A stretch of 64,000 bases of DNA from Rhodoferax mekongensis (GCF_032191775.1 NZ_CP132507.1:3063001-3127000); one strand, 5' to 3'. Counted from the first letter of the stretch, positions 30,573 through 42,490 are shown. Program-made: numbers and translations. Notes: generated from the letters alone by a model not told the origin.

Positions 30573-32600
30573 ATGGCCATCCCCCAAAGCTTCATCCAGG
30601 AACTGCTCGCGCGTGCGGACGTGGTGGAGATCGTGGGTCGCTATGTGCAACTCAAGAAGGGGGGCGCCAACTTCATGGGCCTGTGCCCGTTTCACGGAGA
30701 AAAATCGCCCTCGTTCACGGTGAGCCCGACCAAGCAGTTCTACCACTGCTTCGGTTGCGGCAAGAGCGGCAACGCCATCGGCTTCCTCATGGAACACGCC
30801 GGCATGACCTTCATCGAGGCCGTCAAGGACCTGGCCGGCCAGTTCGGCATGGTGGTGCCGGAAGAAGAAAGCAGCCCCCAGGACCGGGCCCGCGCCCAAG
30901 CCCAGCGCGAAAGGCAGAACACCCTGACCAGCGTGCTGGAAAAAGCCTGCGATGCCTACAAGCGCGGTCTCAAGGAGTCGCCCCGCGCGATTGAATATTT
31001 CAAAGGCCGCGGCCTTTCCGGCGAAGTGGCCAAGCAGTTCGGGCTGGGCTATGCCCCCGAAGGCTGGCGCAATCTGGCGAGTATCTTCCCCGAATACACC
31101 GACCCGCTGTTGGTGGAAAGCGGCCTGGTCATCCTTCACGAAGCGGAAAACGGTGCCGACGAGAAACGCTACGACCGCTTCCGGGACCGCGTGATGTTCC
31201 CCATCCGCAACATCAAGGGCGAGTGCATAGGCTTTGGCGGGCGCGTGCTGGGCGATGAAAAGCCCAAGTACCTCAACTCCCCCGAAACCCCGGTCTTCAG
31301 CAAAGGGCGTGAGCTCTACGGTTTGTTTGAAGCCCGCAGCTCACTGCGTGAGCACGGCTATGTGCTGGTGACCGAGGGCTACATGGACGTGGTGGCACTG
31401 GCCCAACTGGGCTTTCCGAATGCCGTGGCCACGCTGGGCACGGCGTGCACCAACGACCATGTGCAAAAGCTGTTCCGCTTCACGGACGCTGTGGTGTTCA
31501 GCTTTGATGGAGACGCCGCAGGTCGACGCGCTGCCCGCAAGGCGCTGGATGGCGCGCTGCCCTTTGCGTCCGATGTGCGCAGCATCAAGTTTTTGTTCCT
31601 GCCTGCCGAGCACGACCCGGACAGCTTCATCCGCGCCTACGGCAAGGAGGCCTTTGCCGACTACGTGGCCAAGGCCACGCCGCTGAGCCGATTTCTGGTG
31701 GAGTCGGCCCAGGACGGCTGCGACCTGAGCACCGCCGAAGGCCGGGCCCGCATGGCCAGCAACGCCAAGCCTCTGTGGAACCAGCTGCCCGATGGCGCGC
31801 TCAAGCTCCAGTTGCTGAGCGAAATTGCCCAACTGGTGCAACTGGGCAGCACCGAGCTGGGCGCCCTGTGGGCAAACGGGGCAGCCAAGCCCGCGCCTGC
31901 GGAAACGCCACGGCGCAAACGCGAAGCGCCAGCCGCCACCGAGTTCGGCCCGGACGACGAGCACTTTGCTTATGACGAGCCGGCAGAGTTCTCAGAGCCC
32001 TGGATTCCGCAGGACGAATGGAAAAAGAAAACCGAGTGGAAAAAAGAAGGCTGGACGCCCCGTGGCAAGGGCGACGGCAAATGGGAAGGCAAGTGGTCCG
32101 GCAAAGGGAGCAAATTCGGCAACCGCGAAGCGCGCCCCGCCGGCCCGCTGGCCAAACTGGACAGCCGGCCGGACCTGGCGGCCCGCATTCTGCTCAACCA
32201 CAGCGAGTTGTGGGACATTCTTTCCAGCGAAGACCACGGCCTGCTCTGCGAGCTGCCGGCACCCCATGGCGAGCTTTTCACTTGGCTGGAAAGCCAGTTG
32301 CATGAGCACGGGCCGGTATCGCGCGGCACCTTGAAAGAAGAAATCGTGGGACACCCGGCCGAAGACCTGGTGCAGCGCCTCACCGCCGGCCCCGTGCTGG
32401 CCTCGGAGCCCCTGAGTGAGTCCGGGCCTGAGTTGCGCGATTTGCTCAACCGCATGCTGATCGACAAGCTGAAACTGCAAGAAACCGAGGCCATTTCAGC
32501 GGCAGCCAAAGACCCTCAAGCGTTGGCACGCTACCGGGAATTGCAACACCGGCGCAAGCAACTTGAGCTGGCCGTGCAACCGACGGCAGCAGACAGCTGA
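30573..32600 (+). CDS. dnaG: DNA primase
   Basis: A 675 aa primase that lays RNA primers for replication. The N-terminal zinc finger is CHC2 type: Cys38, His41, Cys59, Cys62 (GLCPFHGEKSPSF, YHCFGCGKSGNAIGF). The TOPRIM core shows VLVTEGYMDVVAL and FSFDGDAAGRRAARKAL. The C-terminal helicase-binding domain covers roughly the last 150 residues. Between them is an unusual ~100-residue linker that is charged and repetitive (EWKKKTEWKKEGW, then GKGDGKWEGKWSGKG). A strong Shine-Dalgarno sequence is missing. Confidence 0.97.
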   Translation: MAIPQSFIQELLARADVVEIVGRYVQLKKGGANFMGLCPFHGEKSPSFTVSPTKQFYHCFGCGKSGNAIGFLMEHAGMTFIEAVKDLAGQFGMVVPEEESSPQDRARAQAQRERQNTLTSVLEKACDAYKRGLKESPRAIEYFKGRGLSGEVAKQFGLGYAPEGWRNLASIFPEYTDPLLVESGLVILHEAENGADEKRYDRFRDRVMFPIRNIKGECIGFGGRVLGDEKPKYLNSPETPVFSKGRELYGLFEARSSLREHGYVLVTEGYMDVVALAQLGFPNAVATLGTACTNDHVQKLFRFTDAVVFSFDGDAAGRRAARKALDGALPFASDVRSIKFLFLPAEHDPDSFIRAYGKEAFADYVAKATPLSRFLVESAQDGCDLSTAEGRARMASNAKPLWNQLPDGALKLQLLSEIAQLVQLGSTELGALWANGAAKPAPAETPRRKREAPAATEFGPDDEHFAYDEPAEFSEPWIPQDEWKKKTEWKKEGWTPRGKGDGKWEGKWSGKGSKFGNREARPAGPLAKLDSRPDLAARILLNHSELWDILSSEDHGLLCELPAPHGELFTWLESQLHEHGPVSRGTLKEEIVGHPAEDLVQRLTAGPVLASEPLSESGPELRDLLNRMLIDKLKLQETEAISAAAKDPQALARYRELQHRRKQLELAVQPTAADS

Positions 32601-32606
32601 GCAAGG

Positions 32607-33407
32607 CTAGCGGGTGTTCTTGAGCAGGTATTTCTGCCGCAACTGGTTGTAGCGCCCGTCCGCCTTGGATTTGAGCAGGGCCTGATCCAGTCGCTTGGCA
32701 ATATCCGGCGGGATGGCAGGATTCAATCCAAACCAATACGCCGCAGCATCGTCCAGCACCAAGGCTGGTACCAGCAAAGCGGGATCAATGCCGGCATTTT
32801 TGGCGTTGTGCACTGCCGCCCAGTCCAGCGACACCAGCAAGTCGAAGCGTTTGGCAATGAACTTGCGCATGTTCGCCTCGTCATTCACACCCAGCTCCAG
32901 TCCGCCGCCGGCCGCGTCCGTGGCGGGAATGGGCGCAAAACCCTGCTTTTCCAACAACTTGGTAGACGCGGACTCCAGGGTCGTGCCGATCCGGTAAGGC
33001 CGCGCGTCATCCAGCGTTTTGAGCACGATGTCATTGCGGTCCGCCCAGCGGTACAGCACTACACGGCGCGGACTGATGGGCCCCACCCAGCGGAACAAAT
33101 TCTCCCGTTCGGGCGTGCGGACCATGGAGTAAATCAGGGTGTCACCCTGTCGCAGTGCGCGGTCGTAAGCACGGGCCCAGGGCAGAACTTGCTTTCGAAC
33201 GGTTATGCCGGCGTCCGCCGCCATCATGTCCAAGAGCTCACTGGCAAAGCCTGTGACCTTGCCGTCGACCTCCATATTCAGGGGCGGCAATTGCTCGGTG
33301 AGCGCCATCAGCTCCAAGGGCGGTCCGGCCGAATGCACCCCACCGGCCACACCTATCAGGCAGGCCAACATAGTGTCCCTGAGGCACCGGGTCCATCTGT
33401 TTTTCAT
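32607..33407 (-). CDS. Transporter substrate-binding-like protein (SBP_bac_3)
   Basis: A 266 aa secreted protein. The ATG at 33407 starts a signal peptide (MKNRWTRCLRDTMLACLIGV, cleaved after VHSA). The mature part shows ALTEQLPPLNMEVDGKVTGF, ASELLDMMAADAGITVR and LPWARAYDRALRQGDTLIYS, as in amino-acid-type binding proteins found as stand-alone genes in betaproteobacteria. No transporter subunits adjoin it. It is convergent with dnaG (stops 7 nt apart) and separates dnaG from rpoD. The ligand is unknown. Confidence 0.85.
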   Translation of the reverse strand: MKNRWTRCLRDTMLACLIGVAGGVHSAGPPLELMALTEQLPPLNMEVDGKVTGFASELLDMMAADAGITVRKQVLPWARAYDRALRQGDTLIYSMVRTPERENLFRWVGPISPRRVVLYRWADRNDIVLKTLDDARPYRIGTTLESASTKLLEKQGFAPIPATDAAGGGLELGVNDEANMRKFIAKRFDLLVSLDWAAVHNAKNAGIDPALLVPALVLDDAAAYWFGLNPAIPPDIAKRLDQALLKSKADGRYNQLRQKYLLKNTR

Positions 33408-33671
33408 CCAACGACTCACTATGTTTGAATCACAACTATAATGTCTGATTGTTTCGGCAAGAGCGACAGCAGCACCTCCGGGCCAGGCCACCGTGAAACT
33501 CCACTCACAAACGGCCACCTTACCGCAAGGACTGCACTCCAAATGATCGCCCTCCCATCTTGCCACCGGGGAATCAGTCTCCCTGCCTTGCCACTACACC
33601 GCGTCCCGCACGCAACGTAGCCGGCGCCTGTTCTGTCGTTTGTTAGTTTTTTGTTGACCAGAGGTTTCTGC

Positions 33672-35975
<2,304 letters not shown>

Positions 35976-36057
35976 TGTGGCCCCCACGCTCCGCCCCTGC
36001 GTGGGTCGCTGCCCCCCAAGGGGGCTAATTTCCCTTGGGGCGGCCCTACGGGAAATT
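35976..36057. repeat. GC-rich palindromic element after rpoD
   Basis: A run of short palindromes: CCCACGC/GCGTGGG, GCCCCC/GGGGGC and AATTTCCC (36027-36034) / GGGAAATT (36050-36057). A related sequence occurs at 56288-56365. I recognise this style as REP-like elements frequent in Comamonadaceae genomes. Confidence 0.6.
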
Positions 36058-36067
36058 TCTCTACGCA

Positions 36068-36114
36068 ATAGCGCCCCGGCCCACATGCGATGTGCGCGGG
36101 GCGCTATTTTTTTG
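36068..36114 (+). terminator. Terminator after rpoD
   Basis: Stem ATAGCGCCCCG (36068-36078) / CGGGGCGCTAT (36097-36107) with a 18 nt loop and a T7 tail. Confidence 0.85.
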
Positions 36115-36151
36115 ATAGTACCGATTTCACTTCCCGTTTATCCGACCTGTT

Positions 36152-36994
36152 ATGGCTAACGATCAACCTTACCGACTTGCCGGTGTCATGGGATGGCCTG
36201 TGGCCCACTCCCGCTCCCCCATCATTCACAACCACTGGATCGCCGAACACGGACTGCGCGGTGCCTACGTGCTGCTGCCTGTTCAACCCGAGAAACTTGA
36301 GCAAGCACTGCGCGCCCTGCCCGTGCTCGGTATTGCGGGATGCAACCTCACCATCCCCCACAAAGTGGACGCGATGAACATCGTCGACCACGTGGATGCT
36401 TTGGGGCAGCGCATCGGTGCAGTCAACACCATCGTGGTGAACGCGGACGGCAGCTTGAGCGGGCGTAATACCGACGCGTTCGGATTTATCCAGAGTCTGT
36501 ACGAGGCCGGCAGTAGTTGGAAGCCGGCTGATGGTCCCGCTTGCGTGGTGGGCGCCGGTGGTGCTGCCCGCGCCGTGATCGTTGGCCTGCTGGATGAAGG
36601 TGTGCCGGACATTCGCCTGACCAACCGCAGCGACCACAAAGCAGTGGACATGGCACAGGAGTTCGGCCCCCGCGTAACCGCTGTAGCGTGGTCTGAACGA
36701 CACGATGCTTTGGCCGGTACAGCCCTGTTGGTGAACACCACCAACCAGGGCATGCATGGTCAACCGGCGCTGGACCTGCGTTTGGACGCTTTGCCCGTGT
36801 CTGCGCTCGTGTCCGACATTGTGTATGTGCCGCTGGAGACACCGCTGCTGGCAGCCGCTGCTGCAAGAGGTAACCCCACGGTGAATGGCTTGGGGATGCT
36901 CTTGCACCAGGCGCGCCCAGCCTTTGAGGCTTGGTTCGGCCAGTTACCCTCGGTGAGCCCCGCGCTGCTCCACAAAGTGCTGGCGACTTTCTAG
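36152..36994 (+). CDS. aroE: Shikimate dehydrogenase
   Basis: A 280 aa NADPH enzyme that reduces 3-dehydroshikimate to shikimate in aromatic amino-acid synthesis. The substrate site has HSRSPIIHN, catalytic Lys71 in GCNLTIPHK and Asp108 in RNTDAFGF. The nucleotide site is VVGAGGAARAVIVGL, and the C-terminal Gln is in GMLLHQARPAF. Its substrate is the same compound that the dehydratase at 24473 drains to protocatechuate, so the two compete if both are active. Confidence 0.95.
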   Translation: MANDQPYRLAGVMGWPVAHSRSPIIHNHWIAEHGLRGAYVLLPVQPEKLEQALRALPVLGIAGCNLTIPHKVDAMNIVDHVDALGQRIGAVNTIVVNADGSLSGRNTDAFGFIQSLYEAGSSWKPADGPACVVGAGGAARAVIVGLLDEGVPDIRLTNRSDHKAVDMAQEFGPRVTAVAWSERHDALAGTALLVNTTNQGMHGQPALDLRLDALPVSALVSDIVYVPLETPLLAAAAARGNPTVNGLGMLLHQARPAFEAWFGQLPSVSPALLHKVLATF

Positions 36995-37027
36995 GATGAG
37001 GGCAAGGCGCCGCCTTGCCCACGGAAT

Positions 37028-37315
37028 TTACGCCTCGGGTGCCGTCTTGGCGCTGCGCTCGCCCACGAAGCGGAATGCAAAGGAAAGCACTTCTTCGAGG
37101 GATAGCTCGATCGCCTGGCGCTCCTGTTCGGTCAGGTAAAACATCATGTCCACATCGTGACGGACATAGCGGGCCGGCAGGCGATTCAAGGCAACGCAAG
37201 ACACGTCGGCCAGCATGTCATTGGTGAACCCGGGGTACTGGGCGGCACGCTGCACTACCTCTTCAAACACCAGCCGTTCGTAGTAATTGTGAACCTGTTC
37301 AAAGTTGAAAGTCAT
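37028..37315 (-). CDS. ComFB-like late competence family protein
   Basis: A 95 aa protein. SCVALNRLPARYVRHDVDMM matches the ComFB core (cysteine, ALNxLPxRYV), with the helical lead NYYERLVFEEVVQRAAQYPG. In cyanobacteria ComFB-type proteins bind cyclic dinucleotides; whether this one does is unknown. I start at ATG 37315 (MTFNFEQVHNYYERL); ten upstream codons are in frame but less likely. Confidence 0.78.
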   Translation of the reverse strand: MTFNFEQVHNYYERLVFEEVVQRAAQYPGFTNDMLADVSCVALNRLPARYVRHDVDMMFYLTEQERQAIELSLEEVLSFAFRFVGERSAKTAPEA

Positions 37316-37451
37316 GGTGCGGCTGCCTCCGGATAAGTCGATCACGCGATGCTAACCGGCAACCATAGCACCCGCGTCGCTGAGTGACAAGTACAGACAG
37401 GACATAGACGTCACTTGGGCAATTGGTAGGGGTGACGCCCTGTTTACATAC

Positions 37452-37486
37452 GTTAACAGCTATGAAACTTGTAGCAGCTGAAAAAC
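37452..37486 (-). repeat. Partial dispersed repeat, copy 7
   Basis: On the minus strand GCTGCTACAAGTTTCATAGC resembles the left-end hairpin of copy 1 (GCTACGTTTTTCATAGC). The right half is missing. Confidence 0.4.
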
Positions 37487-37497
37487 TGCGCTATAGT
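37469..37497 (+). promoter_or_regulatory. Promoter for the HxlR-like gene
   Basis: TTGTAG (37469-37474), 17 nt spacer, TATAGT (37492-37497). It leaves a leader of about 75 nt. The -35 box overlaps the partial repeat copy 7. Confidence 0.5.
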
Positions 37498-37578
37498 TTC
37501 TCCTCGATTTCGATTTGGTGGCCCGACGCCACCGAACCGCCGGAACCAAACAAAGTACCAACAACAAAGGGCAAGGTA

Positions 37579-37890
37579 ATGAGTGCAAAAGAAACGGTCG
37601 CAGTGGGACAACTGTTGGAATTGCTGGAATCCCGTTATGCGATACGCGTTTTGTGGGCCTTGCGCGACGGCCATGCCCAGACCTTCCGCCTATTGCAAGA
37701 CAGCGTGGGCGGCATCACCCCCAATACCCTGAACACCCGTATCAAGGAACTGCGCGAGGCGGGCCTCCTCACCCACGGCTCCGACGGCTACGTGGTCACC
37801 GCTGCAGGCGCAGATTTGCTCAAGCGTTTGGGTGACCTGCAGGCATTTGCCGTGAAGTGGTCAACCGCCCAAGCGAAAAAGACGAAATAA
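37579..37890 (+). CDS. HxlR-like winged-helix regulator
   Basis: A 103 aa single-domain protein. LLELLESRYAIRVLWALRDG, QTFRLLQDSVGGITPNTLNT and RIKELREAGLLTHGSDGYVV follow the HxlR pattern. The N-terminal Cys that makes many HxlR proteins redox- or aldehyde-responsive is absent. The ATG at 37579 follows AAGG. Transcribed as a single unit between a promoter and a terminator. The target is unknown. Confidence 0.82.
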   Translation: MSAKETVAVGQLLELLESRYAIRVLWALRDGHAQTFRLLQDSVGGITPNTLNTRIKELREAGLLTHGSDGYVVTAAGADLLKRLGDLQAFAVKWSTAQAKKTK

Positions 37891-37925
37891 GCATTGAACG
37901 GCCGTGTTGCGGCCCTCCCACCATC

Positions 37926-37951
37926 AGACAGGCCATGCCTGTCTTTTTTTT
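37926..37951 (+). terminator. Terminator after the HxlR-like gene
   Basis: Perfect stem AGACAGGC (37926-37933) / GCCTGTCT (37937-37944), 3 nt loop, T8 tail. Confidence 0.92.
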
Positions 37952-38042
37952 GCGTGGGGCATAATCGAGGGTTTTTCCGGCCGCCAGCGCCCATTGCACT
38001 TTGCGCGGCCAGCTCCTGTTTTTATAGCAAAAGGAATTGACC

Positions 38043-38396
38043 ATGCCTACTACCGCCAGCGGCCTGCAGTTTGAAGACACCATCGAGGGCACCGGCCCCG
38101 AGGCCTCCAGAGGCCAAAGCGTGACCGTGCACTACACCGGATGGCTGTACAACGATGGCGTGCAAGGTGCCAAGTTCGACTCCAGCAAAGACCGCAACGA
38201 TCCGTTCGTGTTCCACCTGGGCGCCGGCATGGTGATCCGCGGTTGGGACGAAGGCGTGGCCGGCATGAAAGTCGGCGGTGCCCGCACCCTGATCATCCCC
38301 GCAGCATTGGGCTACGGCTCCCGCGGTGCGGGAGGCGTGATCCCCCCCAACGCCACGCTGAAATTTGATGTGGAATTGCTGGGCGTTCGCGGCTAA
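38043..38396 (+). CDS. FKBP-type peptidyl-prolyl isomerase
   Basis: A 117 aa single FKBP domain, cytosolic, without signal or extra modules. Visible are GQSVTVHYTGWLYNDGVQGA, KFDSSKDRNDPFVFHLGAGM, VIRGWDEGVAGMKVGGARTL and GVIPPNATLKFDVELLGV, all active-site strands of the family. It speeds proline isomerisation during folding and sits just ahead of the heat-shock operon. AAAAGGAA provides a good ribosome site. Confidence 0.94.
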   Translation: MPTTASGLQFEDTIEGTGPEASRGQSVTVHYTGWLYNDGVQGAKFDSSKDRNDPFVFHLGAGMVIRGWDEGVAGMKVGGARTLIIPAALGYGSRGAGGVIPPNATLKFDVELLGVRG

Positions 38397-38462
38397 CCCC
38401 GAGATCTTCAGCCAGCCACTGCGCGCTTGACCGGATATCGCAAAGATATCCGGCAAGTCCCC

Positions 38463-38491
38463 CTTGAAAACATGGTTATGCATCGCCATAT
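38463..38491 (+). promoter_or_regulatory. Sigma-32 (heat-shock) promoter of grpE
   Basis: CTTGAAA (38463-38469), 14 nt spacer, CGCCATAT (38484-38491). This differs at one position from the RpoH consensus CTTGAAA-N13-15-CCCCATNT. It lies 34 nt before the grpE ATG. Confidence 0.75.
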
Positions 38492-38524
38492 AGGGCGCAA
38501 TCGCATTCAACCGGATTGAACCGT

Positions 38525-39085
38525 ATGTCAGATACCCCAAGCACCCCCAGCACCCCGGCCACAGACGCCCCCCAAAGCCCCGAAGAGATTCTGGCGGCTG
38601 CGGCTGCCAACGAAGTCGATGCGCTGACCGCAGCGCAGGCTGAGCTGGCTACCCTGAAAGCCAAGAGCGCTGAGTTGGCTGATCAGTTCCTGCGCGCCAA
38701 AGCCGAAGCCGAAAATGCCCGCCGCCGCGCAGAGGACGAAATCTCGAAGGCCCGCAAATTTGCCGTGGAAAGCTTTGCCGAGAGCATGCTGCCCGTAGCG
38801 GACAGCCTGGAAGCCGGCCTGGTCATCAAAGACGCTACCCCCGAGCAGATCCGCGAAGGCGCCCAAGCCACCCTGCGCCAATTGGTCGCCGCGCTGGAGC
38901 GCAACAAGGTCATTGCCATCGCGCCAGCAGCCGGCACCAAGTTCGACCCGCACCAACACCAAGCCATCAGCGTGGTGCCTTCCGAGCAGGAAGCCAACAC
39001 CGTGGTCAATGTGCTGCAAAAAGGCTATTCCATCGCGGACCGCGTGTTGCGCCCCGCCTTGGTTACCGTGTCAGCACCCAAATAA
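38525..39085 (+). CDS. grpE: Nucleotide exchange factor GrpE
   Basis: A 186 aa DnaK cofactor. A Thr/Pro/Ala-rich N-terminus precedes the long dimeric helix ([40 protein letters not shown]) and the beta domain with [20 protein letters not shown] and [17 protein letters not shown]. It releases ADP from DnaK and is first in the grpE-dnaK-dnaJ heat-shock cluster. I start at ATG 38525 rather than the TTG nine bases upstream. Confidence 0.95.
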   Translation: MSDTPSTPSTPATDAPQSPEEILAAAAANEVDALTAAQAELATLKAKSAELADQFLRAKAEAENARRRAEDEISKARKFAVESFAESMLPVADSLEAGLVIKDATPEQIREGAQATLRQLVAALERNKVIAIAPAAGTKFDPHQHQAISVVPSEQEANTVVNVLQKGYSIADRVLRPALVTVSAPK

Positions 39086-39138
39086 GCGCGCCAGCGCACG
39101 CCACAAACGCAATATTTCGTTTTTTGAACCTGTGGGCA

Positions 39139-39164
39139 CTTGAAACGTTTTGAGTAGCCCACAC
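39139..39164 (+). promoter_or_regulatory. Possible sigma-32 promoter of dnaK
   Basis: CTTGAAA at 39139-39145 is a perfect RpoH -35. The -10 (GCCCACAC, 39157-39164) matches only partly, and the 11 nt spacer is short. It may be a secondary heat-shock promoter within the operon. Confidence 0.4.
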
Positions 39165-39204
39165 GTTATCCACATCTGAATTTTTAGAGTTTAAGGAGTA
39201 CACC

Positions 39205-41151
39205 ATGGGAAGAATCATCGGCATTGACTTGGGAACCACCAACAGCTGCGTCGCTGTGATGGAAGGCAATACGCCCAAAGTGATCGAGAACGCTGAAGGC
39301 GCACGCACCACCCCGTCCATCATTGCGTACCAGGAAGATGGCGAAGTGTTGGTGGGTGCATCCGCCAAGCGCCAGGCCGTGACCAACCCCAAGAACACCC
39401 TGTACGCGGTTAAGCGCCTGATCGGCCGTAAGTTCACTGAAAAAGAAGTCCAGAAAGACATCGACCTGATGCCTTACACCATTGCCGCTGCCGATAACGG
39501 CGACGCATGGGTGGAAGTGCGCGGCAACAAGCTGGCCCCCCAGCAGGTCAGCGCCGACGTGCTGCGCAAGATGAAGAAAACAGCTGAAGACTACCTTGGT
39601 GAAGAGGTGACAGAGGCCGTGATCACCGTCCCAGCGTACTTCAACGACGCGCAGCGCCAAGCCACCAAAGACGCTGGCCGCATTGCCGGTCTGGACGTCA
39701 AGCGCATCATCAACGAACCCACCGCTGCTGCCTTGGCATTCGGTATGGACAAGAACGAAAAAGGCGACCGCAAGATCGCCGTGTACGACTTGGGTGGCGG
39801 CACGTTTGACGTGTCCATCATCGAAATCGCTGACGTCGATGGCGAGAAGCAGTTCGAAGTGTTGTCCACCAACGGCGACACCTTCCTGGGTGGTGAAGAC
39901 TTTGACCAGCGCGTGATCGACTACATCATCTCCGAGTTCAAAAAAGAACAGGGCGTGGACTTGTCCAAGGACGTGCTGGCTCTGCAACGTTTGAAGGAAG
40001 CCGCTGAAAAGGCCAAGATCGAACTCTCCAGCAGCTCGCAAACCGACATCAACCTGCCCTACATCACCGCAGATGCGACTGGCCCCAAGCACCTGAACAT
40101 CAAGCTGACCCGCGCCAAGCTGGAGTCCTTGGTGGAAGAGCTGATTGAGCGCACCATTGCCCCTATCCGTACCGCCCTGAAAGACGCCGGCGTGTCCGCC
40201 TCCGAAGTGCATGACGTGATTCTGGTCGGCGGTATGACCCGCATGCCCAAGGTGCAGGAGAAGGTCAAGGAGTTGTTCGGTAAGGAGCCACGCAAAGACG
40301 TGAACCCTGACGAAGCAGTGGCCGTCGGTGCTGCCATCCAAGGTCAAGTGTTGTCTGGTGACCGTAAGGACGTTCTGTTGTTGGACGTGACCCCCTTGTC
40401 CCTGGGTATTGAAACCCTGGGCGGCGTCATGACCAAGATGATCAGCAAAAACACCACCATTCCAACGAAGTTTGCGCAGACCTTCTCGACGGCAGAAGAC
40501 AACCAGCCTGCCGTAACCATCAAGGTGTTCCAGGGTGAACGCGAAATCGCTTCTGCCAACAAAATGCTGGGCGAGTTCAACCTTGAAGGCATCCCACCCG
40601 CAGCGCGCGGCACACCGCAGATTGAAGTGTCGTTTGACATTGACGCCAACGGAATCTTGCACGTGGGCGCCAAGGACAAGGGCACCGGCAAGGAAAACAA
40701 GATCACCATCAAGGCCAACTCCGGCTTGTCGGAAGAAGAAATCCAGCAGATGGTGAAAGACGCCGAGCTGAACGCCGCTGACGACAAGAAGAAGCTGGAG
40801 CTGGTCCAGGCCCGTAACGAAGCCGAAGCCAACGCCCACAGCGTGAAGAAGAGCTTGGGCGAGTATGGCGACAAGCTGGACGCCGGCGAGAAGGAAAAGA
40901 TCGAAGCGGCCATCAAGGACGTGGAAGACAGCCTGAAGTCCGACGACAAGGACGCCATCAAAGCCAAGAGCGAAGCGCTGATGGCAGCAAGCCAGAAGCT
41001 GGGCGAGAAGATGTACGCTGACATGCAAGCCAAGCAAGCCGCTGAAGGCGGTGAGCAGCCTGCTGCCGCGGAACAAAGCGCACAGGGCTCCAAGCCAGCA
41101 GACGATGACAACATCGTGGACGCTGAAGTCAAAGAAGTGAAAAAAGGCTAA
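39205..41151 (+). CDS. dnaK: Hsp70 chaperone DnaK
   Basis: A 648 aa chaperone. The ATPase domain begins [20 protein letters not shown], with [20 protein letters not shown], the linker region [20 protein letters not shown] and the substrate-binding domain after residue ~390. The helical lid ends in an Ala/Gln-rich tail and [20 protein letters not shown] precedes the ATG by 7 nt. Works with GrpE and DnaJ encoded on either side. Confidence 0.98.
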   Translation: MGRIIGIDLGTTNSCVAVMEGNTPKVIENAEGARTTPSIIAYQEDGEVLVGASAKRQAVTNPKNTLYAVKRLIGRKFTEKEVQKDIDLMPYTIAAADNGDAWVEVRGNKLAPQQVSADVLRKMKKTAEDYLGEEVTEAVITVPAYFNDAQRQATKDAGRIAGLDVKRIINEPTAAALAFGMDKNEKGDRKIAVYDLGGGTFDVSIIEIADVDGEKQFEVLSTNGDTFLGGEDFDQRVIDYIISEFKKEQGVDLSKDVLALQRLKEAAEKAKIELSSSSQTDINLPYITADATGPKHLNIKLTRAKLESLVEELIERTIAPIRTALKDAGVSASEVHDVILVGGMTRMPKVQEKVKELFGKEPRKDVNPDEAVAVGAAIQGQVLSGDRKDVLLLDVTPLSLGIETLGGVMTKMISKNTTIPTKFAQTFSTAEDNQPAVTIKVFQGEREIASANKMLGEFNLEGIPPAARGTPQIEVSFDIDANGILHVGAKDKGTGKENKITIKANSGLSEEEIQQMVKDAELNAADDKKKLELVQARNEAEANAHSVKKSLGEYGDKLDAGEKEKIEAAIKDVEDSLKSDDKDAIKAKSEALMAASQKLGEKMYADMQAKQAAEGGEQPAAAEQSAQGSKPADDDNIVDAEVKEVKKG

Positions 41152-41178
41152 GCTGGCACACTAGCGCAGCACAAAGAT

Positions 41179-41217
41179 GCCGCGTTGAACGCCAGTCGGG
41201 GTTCAACGCGGCTTTTC
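41179..41217 (+). terminator. Hairpin between dnaK and dnaJ
   Basis: A perfect 12-bp stem GCCGCGTTGAAC (41179-41190) / GTTCAACGCGGC (41201-41212) is followed by TTTT and C. It may act as a partial terminator that lowers dnaJ relative to dnaK. Confidence 0.75.
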
Positions 41218-41242
41218 TGTTGTTAACAGGCACAAGAGACAC

Positions 41243-42373
41243 ATGGCCAAACGCGACTATTACGAAGTACTGGGCGTCAGCAAGGGCGCCTCGGAAGAAG
41301 AGATCAAAAAGGCCTATCGCAAACTGGCGATGAAGTACCACCCTGACCGCAATCAGGGTGACGCTGCCAAAGCCGCTGAAGAGAAATTCAAGGAGGCCAA
41401 AGAGGCCTATGAGATGCTCTCTGACGCCCAGAAGCGCGCGGCTTACGACCAATACGGCCACGCCGGCGTGGACCCCAATCGGGGTGGCGGCGGCGGTGAA
41501 GGCTTTGGTGGATTTGCTGAGGCCTTTGGCGACATCTTTGGCGACATGTTCGGCCAACAGCGTGGTGGTGCACGGGGTGGACGTCAGGTTTATCGTGGCA
41601 GCGACCTCAGTTACGCCATGGAAGTCACGCTGGAAGAAGCGGCGCGAGGCAAAGATGCCCAAATCCGCATCCCCAGCTGGGACAACTGCGACACCTGCAA
41701 AGGCACCGGCGCCAAGCCGGGCACCCAGGTCAAGACCTGTGGCACCTGCAACGGAGCCGGTTCCGTGCAGATGCGCCAAGGTTTCTTCAGCGTGCAACAG
41801 ACCTGCCCCACCTGCCGCGGCAATGGCAAAGTCATCCCCGACCCCTGCAACACATGCAGTGGCCAGGGCAAGATCAAGCGCCAGAAGACATTGGAAGTCA
41901 AAATCCCGGCCGGTATTGACGGAGGCATGCGCATCCGCAGTGCTGGCAACGGCGAACCCGGTACCAATGGGGGCCCGCCCGGCGACCTGTACATCGAGAT
42001 CCGGCTCAAGAAACACGACATTTTTGAGCGCGATGGCGATGACATCCATTGCTCGGTGCCCATCAGCTTCATCACCGCCGCTTTGGGTGGCGAAATTGAT
42101 GTGCCGACGCTGGCGGGTAAAGCAGCGATCGACATCCCCGAAGGCACCCAGACCGGCAAGCAGTTCCGACTGCGCGGCAAGGGTATCAAGGGTGTGCGCT
42201 CCAGCTACCCCGGCGACCTCTATTGCCACATCACCGTGGAAACACCGGTCAAGCTCACGGAGCATCAGCGCAAGCTGCTCAAGGAGCTGGATGAATCGTT
42301 CAAAAAAGGCGGCAGCAAACACTCGCCGTCCGGTGACAGCTGGACCGATCGTTTGAAGAGCTTTTTCAGCTGA
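41243..42373 (+). CDS. dnaJ: Hsp40 co-chaperone DnaJ
   Basis: A 376 aa co-chaperone with J-domain HPD motif ([11 protein letters not shown]), a Gly/Phe-rich segment ([20 protein letters not shown]) and four CxxCxGxG zinc repeats ([32 protein letters not shown]). The C-terminal substrate domains and [16 protein letters not shown] complete the family layout. Separated from dnaK by an attenuator-like hairpin. Confidence 0.97.
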   Translation: MAKRDYYEVLGVSKGASEEEIKKAYRKLAMKYHPDRNQGDAAKAAEEKFKEAKEAYEMLSDAQKRAAYDQYGHAGVDPNRGGGGGEGFGGFAEAFGDIFGDMFGQQRGGARGGRQVYRGSDLSYAMEVTLEEAARGKDAQIRIPSWDNCDTCKGTGAKPGTQVKTCGTCNGAGSVQMRQGFFSVQQTCPTCRGNGKVIPDPCNTCSGQGKIKRQKTLEVKIPAGIDGGMRIRSAGNGEPGTNGGPPGDLYIEIRLKKHDIFERDGDDIHCSVPISFITAALGGEIDVPTLAGKAAIDIPEGTQTGKQFRLRGKGIKGVRSSYPGDLYCHITVETPVKLTEHQRKLLKELDESFKKGGSKHSPSGDSWTDRLKSFFS

Positions 42374-42383
42374 TCTGCATCAA

Positions 42384-42449
42384 GTTCAGGGCATGCCCTG
42401 AACACGAAATAAGCCGCTGCGGTCTATAAAGGACCCGGCGGCTTTTTTT
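42384..42449 (+). terminator. 20-bp palindrome and terminator after dnaJ
   Basis: GTTCAGGGCATGCCCTGAAC (42384-42403) is a perfect palindrome. It is followed by AAGCCGC (42411-42417) / GCGGCTT (42438-42444) with a T7 tail, ending the heat-shock operon. Confidence 0.82.
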
Positions 42450-42490
42450 GTGTGCATCCTGCACACTGCAGCGGCCGCAAGGAATGCAGC

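Noticed and set aside
35976-36114. Possible small RNA or tRNA after rpoD
   Set aside because: The region is explained by a palindromic element and a rho-independent terminator; no cloverleaf or conserved RNA is seen.
39184-41076. Minus-strand frame of 630 codons opposite dnaK
   Set aside because: DnaK on the plus strand is unmistakable over its full length; the opposite frame has no family features.
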